Source of the DNA: Mesorhizobium wenxiniae
GTDB lineage: Bacteria; Pseudomonadota; Alphaproteobacteria; Rhizobiales; Rhizobiaceae
Length of the DNA: 64,000 nucleotides
Reading direction: 5' to 3'
Assembly (NCBI RefSeq): GCF_002284535.1
Contig: NZ_NPKH01000023.1
Location: forward strand, 93,767-157,766
The translations under genes were made by a program, and so were the position numbers. Positions 26,785 to 35,431 of this stretch are shown in pieces (the first letter of the stretch is position 1; the number at the start of each line of letters is the position of its first letter). Under the pieces are notes generated by a model that was not told where the DNA came from, did no database searches, and saw only the letters and a program-made list of their open reading frames with translations.

Positions 26785-28872
26785 TCAGCTCTCATGAAAA
26801 TGATTGTAGACCAGCTTGGCCACCTGCTCGGAAATGCCGTCGACCTTGACCAAATCCTCGATCGCGGCGCGGCTGACCGCCTTGGCGGTGCCGAAATGCA
26901 TGAGCAGCGCGCGTTTGCGGCCGGGACCGATGCCGCTGATCTCGTCGAGCGGGCTCTTGACCATCTCCTTCTTGCGGCGGGCGCGGTGCGTGCCGATGGC
27001 GAAGCGGTGGACCTCGTCACGCAGCCGCTGGACGAAATAGAGCACGGGGTCGCGCACGGGGAGCGAAAACGGTGGCTTGCCCATGACGAAAAAGCGTTCG
27101 CGGCCGGCGTCACGGTCCTGGCCCTTGGCGATGCCGATGGCCTGGACACGGTCCTCGATGCCGAGATCGGCGAGGATCTTGCGCACCGCTGTCATCTGGC
27201 CCTGACCGCCGTCGATGAGGATGACGTCTGGCCAGGCCGGGAAACCGCCCGCATCCTCGATATCGTCGCCCTGTTCGGACAGGATGTCGTCCGCCGGCTG
27301 TTCGCTCGGCGGCACCTCGCCATGTTCCTTCAGCAGTCGGGAAAAACGCCGCTCCATCACCTCGCGCATCATGCCGAAATCGTCTCCCGGCGTGATCTCG
27401 GTCGAGCGGATGTTGAATTTCCGGTACTGGTTCTTCACGAAGCCTTCAGGGCCGGCGACAACCATGGCACCGACGGCGTTGGTGCCCATGATGTGGGAGT
27501 TGTCGTAGACCTCGATGCGGACCGGTGTTTTCTTCAGGCCGAAGGTCTCGGCGAAGCCGGTGAGCAGCCGCCCTTGCGTCGAGGTCTCGGCCAGCCGGCG
27601 GCCGAGCGCCTCACGGGCATTCTGCAGTGCGTTGTCGGTTAAATCCTTCTTCTCGCCGCGCTGCGGCACCGAGATAGCCACCTTGCGGCCCGCGCGGGTG
27701 GAGAGCGCCTCGGCCAGCAACTCCTGGTCCTCGACGCCATGCGACAACAGAATGGTACGCGGCGTCGGCTTGTCGTCATAGAATTGCGCCAGGAACGAGC
27801 CCAGCACCTCGGCCGCGTCCAGCGCCGGATCGGCCTTGGGGAAATAGGCGCGGTTGCCCCAGTTCTGCCCGGTGCGGAAGAAGAACACCTGGATGCAGAC
27901 CTGGCCGCCTTCCTGGTGGATGGCGAAGACATCGGCCTCGTCGACGGTCTGCGGGTTGATGCCCTGATGGCTCTGCACATGCGACAGCGCCGCCAGCCGG
28001 TCGCGATAGATGGCGGCGCGCTCGAAGTCGAGATTTTCCGAAGCCTGCTGCATGGCAGCGGAGATATCGGTCTTCACCTTCTGACTGCGGCCGGACAAGA
28101 ACTCCTTCGCCTCGGCGACCAGCTTGGCATAGTCGCCACGCGAGATTTCGCCGGTGCACGGGCCGGCGCAGCGCTTGATCTGGAACAGCAGGCACGGCCG
28201 GGTGCGGTTCTCGTAGAAGGAGTTGGTGCAACTCCTGAGCAGGAAGGCGCGCTGCAGCGAGTTGATGGTGCGGCCGACGGCGCCGGCCGATGCGAAGGGG
28301 CCGAAATAGTCGCCCTTGCGCGAACGCGCGCCGCGATGCTTGTAGATGCCGGGCGAGACGTGATCGCCGGTCAGCAGGATGTAGGGGAACGACTTGTCGT
28401 CCCGCATCAGCACATTGAATCGCGGCCGCAAGCGCTTGATGAGGTTGGCTTCCAGCAGCAGCGCTTCGATCTCGGTGCGGGTGACGACGAATTCCATCGT
28501 CGCGGTCTCGCGCACCATGCGGCCGATGCGGCTGGTGTGGAAACGGCCTTGCGCGTAATTGGTCACCCGTTTCTTCAGGCTGCGCGCCTTGCCGACATAG
28601 AGCACGTCGCCTGCGGCATTCATCATGCGGTAGACGCCGGGCGCGTTGGGCAGCCGTTTGACCAGCGTCTGGATGACTTCGGCGCCGACCATGCCGTCGG
28701 CATCGCCGGCATGCGGCGTCCAATCGATGACCGTGAAGGCAACGTCAGGACCGCCGGAACCGGGAGCTGACGTTTCGACGATCTCCTCCGCCGCCTCTTC
28801 CTCGAGGTCGACATCGGGGGGCAGGTCGTCGGCGGCGCCGCCCCGTTTGTGTTTCTGGTCCATGGGACTCAT
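26785..28872 (-). CDS. uvrC: Excinuclease ABC subunit C
   Basis: UvrC, about 695 residues, makes both incisions in nucleotide excision repair. In order: an acidic rhizobial N-terminal extension (about 1-60), the GIY-YIG 3' nuclease ([21 protein letters not shown]), a Cys-rich region ([20 protein letters not shown]), a UVR motif ([13 protein letters not shown]), the RNase H-like 5' nuclease ([20 protein letters not shown]), and a C-terminal helix-hairpin-helix pair ([25 protein letters not shown]). The ATG overlaps the stop of the SDR gene by four bases. Confidence 0.96.
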   Translation of the reverse strand: MSPMDQKHKRGGAADDLPPDVDLEEEAAEEIVETSAPGSGGPDVAFTVIDWTPHAGDADGMVGAEVIQTLVKRLPNAPGVYRMMNAAGDVLYVGKARSLKKRVTNYAQGRFHTSRIGRMVRETATMEFVVTRTEIEALLLEANLIKRLRPRFNVLMRDDKSFPYILLTGDHVSPGIYKHRGARSRKGDYFGPFASAGAVGRTINSLQRAFLLRSCTNSFYENRTRPCLLFQIKRCAGPCTGEISRGDYAKLVAEAKEFLSGRSQKVKTDISAAMQQASENLDFERAAIYRDRLAALSHVQSHQGINPQTVDEADVFAIHQEGGQVCIQVFFFRTGQNWGNRAYFPKADPALDAAEVLGSFLAQFYDDKPTPRTILLSHGVEDQELLAEALSTRAGRKVAISVPQRGEKKDLTDNALQNAREALGRRLAETSTQGRLLTGFAETFGLKKTPVRIEVYDNSHIMGTNAVGAMVVAGPEGFVKNQYRKFNIRSTEITPGDDFGMMREVMERRFSRLLKEHGEVPPSEQPADDILSEQGDDIEDAGGFPAWPDVILIDGGQGQMTAVRKILADLGIEDRVQAIGIAKGQDRDAGRERFFVMGKPPFSLPVRDPVLYFVQRLRDEVHRFAIGTHRARRKKEMVKSPLDEISGIGPGRKRALLMHFGTAKAVSRAAIEDLVKVDGISEQVAKLVYNHFHES

Positions 28873-29645
28873 TCGATAATGCCTGTCACATCCGGCGTCT
28901 GCCATGCAAGGTGCTGGCCGCCGTCGAGCGCGATCATCTGGCCGGTGACCGAGCGCGCGCGCCAGAGATAGCGTATGGTGGCGCCGAATTCAGGCAATTC
29001 CGGGCCGCGCTTCAGGATCAGGCCGTCGACCTGCGCGGCAAAATCGCTGTCTTCCTGGCGCGCGCTCTTCAGCGTCGGGCCGGGGCCGATGGCGTTGACG
29101 CGAATGCGAGGCGCCAGCGCCTGCGCCATCATTTGCGTCTCTGTCCACAATGTCGATTTCGACAGCGCATAGGAGAAATAGCGTGGCGTCGGGCGCCAGA
29201 CGCGCTGGTCGATCATATTGACGATCAGCGCTTCCTGGCCTTCTGGCAGCGCGCGGGCGAATTCTTGCGCCAAAAGTGCCGGCGCTTTCACATGGACGGC
29301 GAAGTGACGGTCCCAGGCAAGCCAGTCGAAGTCCTGAACCGTGTCCTCCACGAACAGTGAGGCATTGTTGACCAGCAGTGTAACAGGCCCGAGCGCGGCT
29401 TCGGCGCGGCCGATCAGGTCGCCGACCGCGGCCATGTCGGTCAGGTCGGCGGCGACCACAGCGGCACGGCCATCCTGGCCAAAATGGCCGCCGTTGATCC
29501 GCGCGGCCAACGCTTCCGCCTCGGCCCGCGAGCGGTTGCAATGGATGGCGACAGCAAAACCGTCAGCGGCAAGATCCTCGACGATCGCCTTGCCGATCCG
29601 CTTGCCCCCGCCTGTCACTAGCGCCGTTCCAGCGGCCTTGCTCAT
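28869..29645 (-). CDS. Short-chain dehydrogenase/reductase, pteridine-reductase-like
   Basis: A 258-residue NADPH-dependent SDR. It has a cofactor motif TGGGKRIG (11-18), the NNAS motif (LLVNNASLF), and the catalytic YALSK with upstream conserved sequence [14 protein letters not shown]. The TGG.KRIG fingerprint and the RVWRPTP region resemble FolM/pteridine-reductase-like SDRs, so reduction of a pterin is possible but not shown. It leads a tight operon with uvrC, pgsA, moaD and moaE. Confidence 0.88.
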   Translation of the reverse strand: MSKAAGTALVTGGGKRIGKAIVEDLAADGFAVAIHCNRSRAEAEALAARINGGHFGQDGRAAVVAADLTDMAAVGDLIGRAEAALGPVTLLVNNASLFVEDTVQDFDWLAWDRHFAVHVKAPALLAQEFARALPEGQEALIVNMIDQRVWRPTPRYFSYALSKSTLWTETQMMAQALAPRIRVNAIGPGPTLKSARQEDSDFAAQVDGLILKRGPELPEFGATIRYLWRARSVTGQMIALDGGQHLAWQTPDVTGIIE

Positions 29646-30051
29646 CCTGCCAATCCTTAATGGGCTTCGATTTCAGCCCGCCGGCGAAATATGGCCGGCC
29701 AAGCGTTAAATGCCGTTCGGACCTTGGGCAGCATTGTGGCAAAGCGGCCGGATCGGTCTTCGACTGTGGCCGGGACTCGGCTGCCAGACCGCAATATAGG
29801 GCGGCGGACTCCTTGCTCCAAGCGGTGTTCAGCATGGCACGGCAAAGCCTCCTGACACCATCTGTTGCGCAGATGCAACGTCAAAGTTCGGCCTCATTCG
29901 TGCCGGGTAATGACCCAAGTTCAGGTTCGCTTCAGCCGCATTTTGACACGACATTCGGAACCGTTGAGCGCCAGATCCGTTTTTTCCTCCCGGCGGGTTG
30001 AGGGCGCTCGTGAAAGCAAGCCTGTGCCTGTGGCTTAAGGAGTAAAGAACA
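29646..30051. other. Intergenic region carrying two divergent promoters
   Basis: Lies between the SDR operon (minus) and the outer membrane protein gene (plus). The last bases (TTAAGGAGTAAAGAACA) give the ribosome site for the latter. I see no gene in it. Confidence 0.6.
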
Positions 30052-30702
30052 ATGCAAGCCAATCTTAAATTTGCGCGACCGCTGGCGGTGGCGCTCGGGC
30101 TCTTCGCCCTCGGCGGAACCGCCTATGCTGCTGACGTCATCTCGGAAGAGCCGCCGGCACCCGCCCCGATCGCCGAACTTCCGGTCGCTTCCTGGGCCGG
30201 TCCCTATGCCGGTGTGAGCGTCGGCTACGGCTTCAGCGGTCATGCCGATGCCGACGACATCGGCGTTGACGTCGACACCGATGGATTCGTCGGCGGCGTC
30301 TTCGGCGGCTATCAGTGGCAGCAGGAGAACTTCGTGTACGGTGCTGAAGCCGATATCGGCTATAGCGGCATCGAGGGCGACGATGCGGGCGTCGAGGCCA
30401 AGGGCGGCTTCGAAGGCTCGCTGCGCGCCCGCCTCGGCTACGCCGTCACCCCGGAGATCCTGCTCTACGGCACCGCCGGTGGCGCGCTCAAGAACCAGGA
30501 AATCGAAGCCGCTGGCTCCAGCGACGAAAACACGATGCTCGGCTGGACGGCCGGCGTCGGTACCGACATCAAGATCACGGACAATGTGTTCGGCCGTGTC
30601 GAGTATCGCTACACCGACTTCGGCGACAAGGACTTCGACGGTATCGGCAAGGTCAAGTCGACCGACAACCGCGTCACTTTCGGCGTCGGTATGAAATTCT
30701 AA
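30052..30702 (+). CDS. Omp25/31-type outer membrane beta-barrel protein
   Basis: A 216-residue protein with a signal peptide (about 1-26, ending TAYAAD), a Pro-rich linker (EEPPAPAPIAELPV), and an eight-stranded barrel with WAGPYAGVSVGYGF, GGVFGGYQWQ, GFEGSLRARLGYAV and a C-terminal VEYRYTDFGD and GVGMKF ending in Phe as required for insertion by BamA. It is one of the abundant rhizobial and Brucella outer membrane proteins. AAGGAG precedes the ATG, and a strong terminator follows at 30724. Confidence 0.93.
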   Translation: MQANLKFARPLAVALGLFALGGTAYAADVISEEPPAPAPIAELPVASWAGPYAGVSVGYGFSGHADADDIGVDVDTDGFVGGVFGGYQWQQENFVYGAEADIGYSGIEGDDAGVEAKGGFEGSLRARLGYAVTPEILLYGTAGGALKNQEIEAAGSSDENTMLGWTAGVGTDIKITDNVFGRVEYRYTDFGDKDFDGIGKVKSTDNRVTFGVGMKF

Positions 30703-30723
30703 ATACGTCCAAGCCACGACACG

Positions 30724-30754
30724 AAAAAGCCGGGCCTCGTGCCCGGCTTTTTTT
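30724..30754 (+). terminator. Strong intrinsic terminator of the outer membrane protein gene
   Basis: AAAAAGCCGGGC pairs with GCCCGGCTTTTT across a CTCGT loop, followed by more T residues. The A-tract makes it able to act in both directions. Confidence 0.9.
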
Positions 30755-30767
30755 GTGATCGCCTTCC

Positions 30768-30832
30768 CTAGAGCGGGATGCATTCAGATTGAAGCCGCCA
30801 AGTGATTCCACTTGGCTGCAAAAATGCTCTAG
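30768..30832. repeat. Intergenic repeat with nested inverted repeats
   Basis: Outer arms CTAGAGC and GCTCTAG enclose an inner perfect hairpin of GCCAAGTG and CACTTGGC with a 4-base loop (30797-30816). The GAGCGGGATGCATTCAGATT portion is typical of a repeat family widespread in Mesorhizobium intergenic DNA. It differs from the repeats at 8501, 52379 and 57004. Confidence 0.6.
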
Positions 30833-30848
30833 CTGGGTGCCAGCCAGC

Positions 30849-31445
30849 TCACGCCGGGACGCAGGGTTTCAGCTCCGGAAACTTCTGGTCGAAGCGCGCT
30901 GCCCAGCGGACCAACCGGTTGCGGCCCTTTTCCCATTTTCCGGCAAAGCGCAGCGAGAGATAGCCAAGGCAGGCGCGCAGCGCCAGCTGGCCGGCGGTGA
31001 TCTTCTTCGGCAGCTTTGGCGGATTGGCGTTGAGCAGATCGAGCGCACCGGTTATCTTCGCCCACTGGCGGTCGAGCCAAGGCTGGTAGACCATGTCTTC
31101 GGGGCGCGTGCGCCGCTCATAAACCATCGACAGCGCGCAGTCGCAGATGCCGTCGGCCAGCGCCTCCAGCACTTCTGCCTCGAGGCGCTTGTCGGGATTG
31201 CGCGGGAACAGCGCGTTCTTCGATATGCGGTTGAGATGCTGGGTAATGGCGCGGCTGTCGTGGATCGAGCGGCCGTCGTCGAGCACCAGCACCGGGATCT
31301 TGCCGAGCGGATTGGCGTCGATCAGCTCGGCCGGCTTGTCTTCGGTTTTTATCGGCACGAGATCGACTGCGATGCCGGCATAACGCGCGGCCATGCGCAC
31401 CTTGGAACTGTAGGGTGATGTGGAGGCGTAGAGCAGTCTGGGCAT
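30849..31445 (-). CDS. Glutathione S-transferase family protein
   Basis: A 198-residue GST. The N-terminal thioredoxin-like domain has YASTSPYSSKVRMAARYAGI, ANPLGKIPVLVLDDG and the DSRAITQHLN glutathione-binding segment with Ser. The C-terminal helical domain follows with CDCALSMVYERR and a WLDRQWAKI stretch. The sequence belongs to the broad proteobacterial GST group with Ser at the active site. There is no operon partner. Substrate unknown. Confidence 0.88.
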   Translation of the reverse strand: MPRLLYASTSPYSSKVRMAARYAGIAVDLVPIKTEDKPAELIDANPLGKIPVLVLDDGRSIHDSRAITQHLNRISKNALFPRNPDKRLEAEVLEALADGICDCALSMVYERRTRPEDMVYQPWLDRQWAKITGALDLLNANPPKLPKKITAGQLALRACLGYLSLRFAGKWEKGRNRLVRWAARFDQKFPELKPCVPA

Positions 31446-31889
31446 GATCGGGTTCCTGGTTGCCGGCTACAGCGCCGCGTATACTATTGGACGCGCAAAG
31501 GACGCCGTAGCGCTTTGATTTTTGTGCACTGTTGACTGGACATGCCGGCATGATCAACAGCCACAGGCGGAAAAACCGGGCGCCACGGAGAACGACGTCC
31601 TCCTCCGCGATCTTAGGCAATGAGCGGTACGGCAGTTGCAGCCCAAGAGGATCTGAACAGGCCAAACAGATCCGAACCTAGCCAACCCGGTCTTGCACCG
31701 AGAATTTCTCTCCGGGCACAGAGAAATGCCCACCGGACTTCGCCGTACGGCGAAGTCCTGGGAGTTGCGAAAAGGTGTCTTCCCTCCGCCTCTATTATTG
31801 CCCGAGCACTGACCCTGCGAGCGAGGCGCCTGTCCGGCACCCGCCCTCAACGGTCTTCAGCACTGTCCTCCGCGAGCTAAGAAACGCGA
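31446..31889. other. Intergenic region with hairpin and 24-base palindrome
   Basis: No gene is supported. ATTTCTC (31704-31710) and GAGAAAT (31721-31727) form a 7-base stem, and 8 bases later a perfect 24-base palindrome (31735-31758; half GGACTTCGCCGT) follows. The two together may be a binding site, part of an RNA, or a remnant mobile repeat. Confidence 0.5.
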
Positions 31890-32333
31890 TTACTTCTTGG
31901 CTTTCGCCTTCGCGGGCGCTGCCTTCGCCTTCAGCTTGGCCGCCGGCGCTGCTTTCTTCACTGCCACCGAAGACTTCGCTGCAGCCGCTTTCTTTGCCGG
32001 CGCAGCCTTCTTGGCCGGTGCAGCCTTGGCAGGTGCTGCTTTCTTCGCTGCCGGCTTCGCCGCGGCCTTTGCAGCCGGCTTCTTGGCTGGTGCTGCTTTG
32101 GCCTTGGCTGGTGCTGCTTTCTTCACTGCCGGCTTTGCCGCGGCTTTCGCGGCCGGCTTCTTGGCCGGCGCTGCTTTTGCCTTGGCCTCGGCGGCCTTCG
32201 GCTTGGCAGCAGGTGCTGCTTTCTTCACAGCTGCTGCGGCCTTTTCCGCCACAGCTTTTACTGGTGCTTTCTTTGCCGGTGCCTTCTTTGCCGGAGACTT
32301 GGATGCCGGCGCTTTGGATGACTGTTTAGCCAT
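31890..32333 (-). CDS. Histone H1-like Ala/Lys/Pro-rich nucleoprotein
   Basis: A 147-residue protein of almost only Ala, Lys, Pro and Val, built from repeats of the type AAPAKKPAAKAAAKP. Strongly basic, no globular domain, no signal. It matches bacterial histone H1-like proteins (Hc1/Hc2, AlgP-like), which bind and compact DNA. The repeat blocks PAKKPAAKAAAKPA occur twice (about 56-70 and 81-95), so copy number may vary between strains. The frame opens MAKQSSKAPAS. Confidence 0.85.
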   Translation of the reverse strand: MAKQSSKAPASKSPAKKAPAKKAPVKAVAEKAAAAVKKAAPAAKPKAAEAKAKAAPAKKPAAKAAAKPAVKKAAPAKAKAAPAKKPAAKAAAKPAAKKAAPAKAAPAKKAAPAKKAAAAKSSVAVKKAAPAAKLKAKAAPAKAKAKK

Positions 32334-32868
32334 ATCATGCCCCTTCGTTGTGCCGACGGCCGTTAATGACCCGGCGCGTAATGCATATCTGACTCGCGCT
32401 TGTCTAGCCAGCGAAGCATTAGCATGATTTTTTCAGTTTAAATTTTGATTACCGGCGACACACGCTCGTCCTGATTTCGCAAAATGTCGCTGCTGCTCTT
32501 CGAGCTTGCCGAGGGTTTGCGACAGACATTCTGCGCGCTTAACCGGAACCAATCGCACTGCAAAGTGCTGAAGGTTAGCAAGCGTTTTGCTCGTCGATCA
32601 TCGACCGGCAACATCATGATGGGCTGCTTCATCGATCTCATCGTCTTGTCCAACGAGACGATCTACACAAGCTACAAAAGCAAAGCCCGGCTCGTTCTGC
32701 GCCATGACCTTGTCTGGGGCTTGAGAAGGCAACCTTTTTGCTAGTTGACAGATTACTCGATCCGACAGAGTATTCTGGTCTGCGGGGGAAGCGTAATGTC
32801 ATTCGCGCAAGATCTAGCGGCGCTGTCCCAGATCAGTGAGACTGAACGCTGACACCATAGCAGGCCCA
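32334..32868. other. Long intergenic region
   Basis: Separates the histone-like gene (minus) from the winged-helix regulator (plus). Open frames of 70-86 codons on both strands around 32440-32740 have no ribosome sites and no family resemblance. It holds a perfect TTGACA at 32745 and the short SD-led frame at 32796-32852. Confidence 0.5.
32796..32852 (+). CDS. Possible 18-codon leader peptide
   Basis: ATG behind GGGGGAA encodes MSFAQDLAALSQISETER and stops 17 bases before the ATG of the winged-helix regulator. It is in another frame from that gene. A TTGACA box lies 46 bases upstream. It could be a leader peptide or the true N-terminal start of a frameshifted gene. Confidence 0.3.
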   Translation: MSFAQDLAALSQISETER

Positions 32869-33210
32869 ATGATGGCTGCCGACGAAATCATCCACCAGAG
32901 CGTGCGGCTCATGATCATGGCGGCGCTGAATTCTCTGGAAAGGCGCGAAGCGCTGGAATTCACCCGATTGAAGGCCATCGTCAATGCCACCGACGGCAAT
33001 CTCGGCGCGCATATCGATACGCTTGCCAAGGTGGGATATGTCGATGTCGAAAAGCTGTTTGTCGGACGCCGGCCGCAAACGCGGGTCAAGGCGACATCAA
33101 TCGGACGGCGCGCCTTTCGCGGTCACGCCGCCTTCCTTCGCGCCATCCTCGATGAGGCGGAGCAGCCAGGTAAACGCGTTCAGCGCAGGACGCGGCAGCG
33201 GCCGTTGTAG
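32869..33210 (+). CDS. Winged-helix transcriptional regulator
   Basis: A 113-residue protein with one winged-helix domain: DEIIHQSVRLMIMAALNSL (helix 1), EFTRLKAIVNATDGNLGAHI (recognition helix) and the wing KVGYVDVEKLFVGRRPQTRV. It matches the ArsR/MarR-like HTH family in which a DGNLSxH-type recognition helix is characteristic. Start is uncertain: ATG at 32869 and 32872, or GTG at 32836. The 3' end overlaps the convergent gene at 33180 by 31 bases. No ligand domain; the target is unknown. Confidence 0.85.
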   Translation: MMAADEIIHQSVRLMIMAALNSLERREALEFTRLKAIVNATDGNLGAHIDTLAKVGYVDVEKLFVGRRPQTRVKATSIGRRAFRGHAAFLRAILDEAEQPGKRVQRRTRQRPL

Positions 33211-33632
33211 ACCATCCAGCGGTCGAAGCCCGCGACGCAGAATTCGACATTATCGCCGATCGAGGCAAAGCCCTGCCCTTCCTCGATCAGATACCAGATG
33301 GTGCGGGCGTGGCCGTCGGACAGGCTGACGGTGGCGCCGCAATAGCGACGGCCGATCGGCCAGGTTTCATTGGCTGGCAGATAGCGGTGCTGGTGGATCC
33401 CCTGGAAATCGGTGATCTCGACATCGGGCAGATTCGGCACGTGGCGCACCTGGTAGGAGAAGCGGCTGGTGATCTTGTTCAGCACCCAGGCCTCACCGCA
33501 AACGCCGCTGTCTTCTTCGGTATAGACGGCAAGGTCGGCCGCCTTTGCTGCCTGGGTGACGGCGAGGGACGCGCCGAGCGGCGTGCAAAGGGCGATCAGT
33601 GCGGCAAGTGCGGATTGGGCGAAGCGAGTCAT
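33180..33632 (-). CDS. Exported protein, uncharacterised
   Basis: A 150-residue protein with a signal peptide (about 1-32, ending QAAKAAD). The mature part has four cysteines (VCGEAW, RRYCGATV, EFCVAGF, GRCRVLR), enough for two disulfides, and many aromatic residues (SYQVRHVP, WPIGRRYC, TIWYLIEEGQGF). A conserved periplasmic protein of rhizobia is likely, but I do not know a function. It stands alone. Confidence 0.75.
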   Translation of the reverse strand: MTRFAQSALAALIALCTPLGASLAVTQAAKAADLAVYTEEDSGVCGEAWVLNKITSRFSYQVRHVPNLPDVEITDFQGIHQHRYLPANETWPIGRRYCGATVSLSDGHARTIWYLIEEGQGFASIGDNVEFCVAGFDRWMVYNGRCRVLR

Positions 33633-33763
33633 GGCAGCCTCTTATGGTCGACTGCGCGCACTGTGCGGATTCGCTTGCGCGCGGTCAAGCGGTTGTAGAG
33701 ACGATGGTTTCTTAGTTTGAAATCGCCTTCAGCCAATGCAGGCGCGCGGATACCTCTGCCGCC

Positions 33764-34609
33764 TTACGCCGCCAGCCATTCCAGCGTCCAGTGCGCCGGT
33801 TTTCCGACGACAAGCAATTTGTGCAAGGCCGGCAGCAGCGTGCGCAGCTCGCGCTCCAGCGTGAACGGCGGGTTGACCACCACCATCCCGTTGCCGTCGA
33901 GGCTGGGCTCGGCCGATGGCGGCCTGATCTCGAAGCCGATGTCGAGCAGCTTCGGGACGCCTGACTGCACCAGCGCTTTCCGGAAGGCGATGACCGCCTT
34001 GCGGTCCTTGACCGGATACCACAGCGCATAGATGCCGCCCGGCCAGCGCTTGTGGGCTTTCCGCAGCCCGTCGACGAGGCGGTCGAACTCGCCCTCCTCC
34101 TCAAACGGCGGATCGACCAGCACGAGACCGCGCTTTTCCTTCGGCGGCAGATGCGCGCCGAGCGCCAGCCAGCCATCGAGCTCGATCACCCGGGTCTGGA
34201 AATCGCCGGCGAATAGCGCTCTCAGCTTCGCGGCATCCTGGCGATGCAACTCGATCGCTGACAGCCGGTCCTGCTTGCGCATGAGATGACGCGCGATCAG
34301 CGGCGAGCCCGGATATTTTTTCAGGCCGCCTTCAGAATTGAGCGAACGGACGGCTTCCAGATAAGGCGCCAGAAGTGCTGCCGCCGGCGCGTCGAGCGCG
34401 GCATCGAAAAGCCGGCTGATGCCGCCTTGCCATTCGCCGGTCTTTTGCGCTTCAGTCGATGACAGGTCGTAGCGGCCGATGCCGGCATGGGTGTCGATAA
34501 CGCGAAACGCCTTGTCCTTCTGCTTCAGATATTCGACGAGCCGGCTCAGCACGACATGCTTGACGACATCGGCGAAGTTTCCGGCGTGATAGGCGTGGCG
34601 GTAGTTCAT
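33764..34609 (-). CDS. rlmJ: 23S rRNA (adenine(2030)-N6)-methyltransferase
   Basis: A 281-residue SAM-dependent methyltransferase that modifies A2030 of 23S rRNA. The N-terminus is diagnostic (MNYRHAYHAGNFADVVKH), followed by the SAM site (VIDTHAGIGRYDL), and the catalytic DPPFE motif (LVLVDPPFEEE). The start at 34609 places the family N-terminus at residue 1; a longer frame adds Arg-rich sequence. It is eight bases downstream of the membrane-protein gene at 34617, probably on one transcript. Confidence 0.94.
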   Translation of the reverse strand: MNYRHAYHAGNFADVVKHVVLSRLVEYLKQKDKAFRVIDTHAGIGRYDLSSTEAQKTGEWQGGISRLFDAALDAPAAALLAPYLEAVRSLNSEGGLKKYPGSPLIARHLMRKQDRLSAIELHRQDAAKLRALFAGDFQTRVIELDGWLALGAHLPPKEKRGLVLVDPPFEEEGEFDRLVDGLRKAHKRWPGGIYALWYPVKDRKAVIAFRKALVQSGVPKLLDIGFEIRPPSAEPSLDGNGMVVVNPPFTLERELRTLLPALHKLLVVGKPAHWTLEWLAA

Positions 34610-34616
34610 ACGATAC

Positions 34617-35240
34617 TCAATTCGACGACCCGCCCCTGCCCCAGCGCGGCGGTGGCGGCTGCGAATTCGGATTTTGCGGCCGCCCGCCGCCACCGAAACG
34701 AAACGCCAGCACCAGCCCGATCAGGCCGACTGCCATCAACGAGAAGCCGACCGGCTGCGCCCGTTGATCGACCTCGCCAACGCCGGAGCGCAGCACCAGG
34801 TCCACCGCCCGCATCTCGATGCCCTCGGGGTCGCCTGGGCCGACGGTGAAGATGTAGGGGCCGGGGCTGACCGTCGGGATCAGGCCTGCCTCGTCGCGAA
34901 AGATCTTGTCCGGCAGTTGCGGGCTGACCTGGCGCGGATTTTCCGAATGGTTGAATTGCAGCGTCGAGGCGAGCACCGTCCTGCCGCCGGTGGCGGCGGT
35001 CAGCGTCAGCACGGTGCGCTGTTGCGAGACGACGATGCGTTCGGCCCTCGCGGTGAGGTCGACCAGCACCCGCACCGGGGCGTCGCGAGCGGCGAGCGGT
35101 ACCGTCACCGGCTTGAACCGGCCCTGCTCGTAGACCCGCCAGGTGCCGATCTCATGGCCGGAGAAATTGCTCATCGCCCAGGGATAGACGACGCCGATGC
35201 CGATGCCGGCGAGCAGGATCAGAAAAAACAGAAAGCGCAT
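34617..35240 (-). CDS. Two-helix membrane protein, uncharacterised
   Basis: A 207-residue protein with an N-terminal membrane helix (FLFFLILLAGIGIGVVYPW), a periplasmic beta-rich domain of about 140 residues (TWRVYEQGRFKPVTVPL, VRVLVDLTA, GPYIFTVGPGD), a second helix (SLMAVGLIGLVLAFRFG) and a Pro/Gly-rich cytoplasmic tail. I do not recognise the family. It is closely linked to rlmJ. Confidence 0.75.
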   Translation of the reverse strand: MRFLFFLILLAGIGIGVVYPWAMSNFSGHEIGTWRVYEQGRFKPVTVPLAARDAPVRVLVDLTARAERIVVSQQRTVLTLTAATGGRTVLASTLQFNHSENPRQVSPQLPDKIFRDEAGLIPTVSPGPYIFTVGPGDPEGIEMRAVDLVLRSGVGEVDQRAQPVGFSLMAVGLIGLVLAFRFGGGGRPQNPNSQPPPPRWGRGGSSN

Positions 35241-35264
35241 GCGCTCGACTACCTTGCCCGGATA

Positions 35265-35370
35265 TTATTTGGCGCCGCCGCGGGCGCGTTCCATTTCGTC
35301 CAGGAGCATGTCGAGGCCGAGCTCGGACGTTGTATCGAATTCGGCGGTGCCAAGATAGACAATAACATGG
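35265..35370 (-). pseudogene. Possible 3' remnant of a lost coding sequence
   Basis: On the minus strand an open frame ends YLGTAEFDTTSELGLDMLLD then EMERARGGAK and a stop at 35265. Its composition and codon use look coding, but there is no start: upstream it runs into the repeat core at 35376-35397 and into the end of the ABC ATPase gene in another frame. It could be the tail of a deleted gene. Confidence 0.3.
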
Positions 35371-35375
35371 GACCT

Positions 35376-35397
35376 AAAAGTGGAAACCGGTTTTGGG
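35376..35397. repeat. Repeat core between ABC operon and remnant
   Basis: AAAAGTGGAAACCGGTTTTG is the hallmark core of a hairpin repeat family frequent in Mesorhizobium intergenic DNA; AAACCGGTTT is a perfect palindrome. A diverged relative (AAACCGAAACCGGTTT) occurs near 21676. Confidence 0.5.
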
Positions 35398-35431
35398 AGA
35401 ATCCGAATGATCTGAGCGATCGTAAGGAGGA

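Noticed and set aside
31446..31889. Small gene upstream of the histone-like gene
   Set aside because: Frames there include the palindrome and show no coding signal.
32438..32744. Open frames of 71 and 86 codons on opposite strands
   Set aside because: No ribosome site, no domain, composition unlike neighbours.
32745..32776. TTGACA and TATTCT as a sigma-70 promoter
   Set aside because: The spacer is 20 bases, too long for a good match; kept only as a weak hint.
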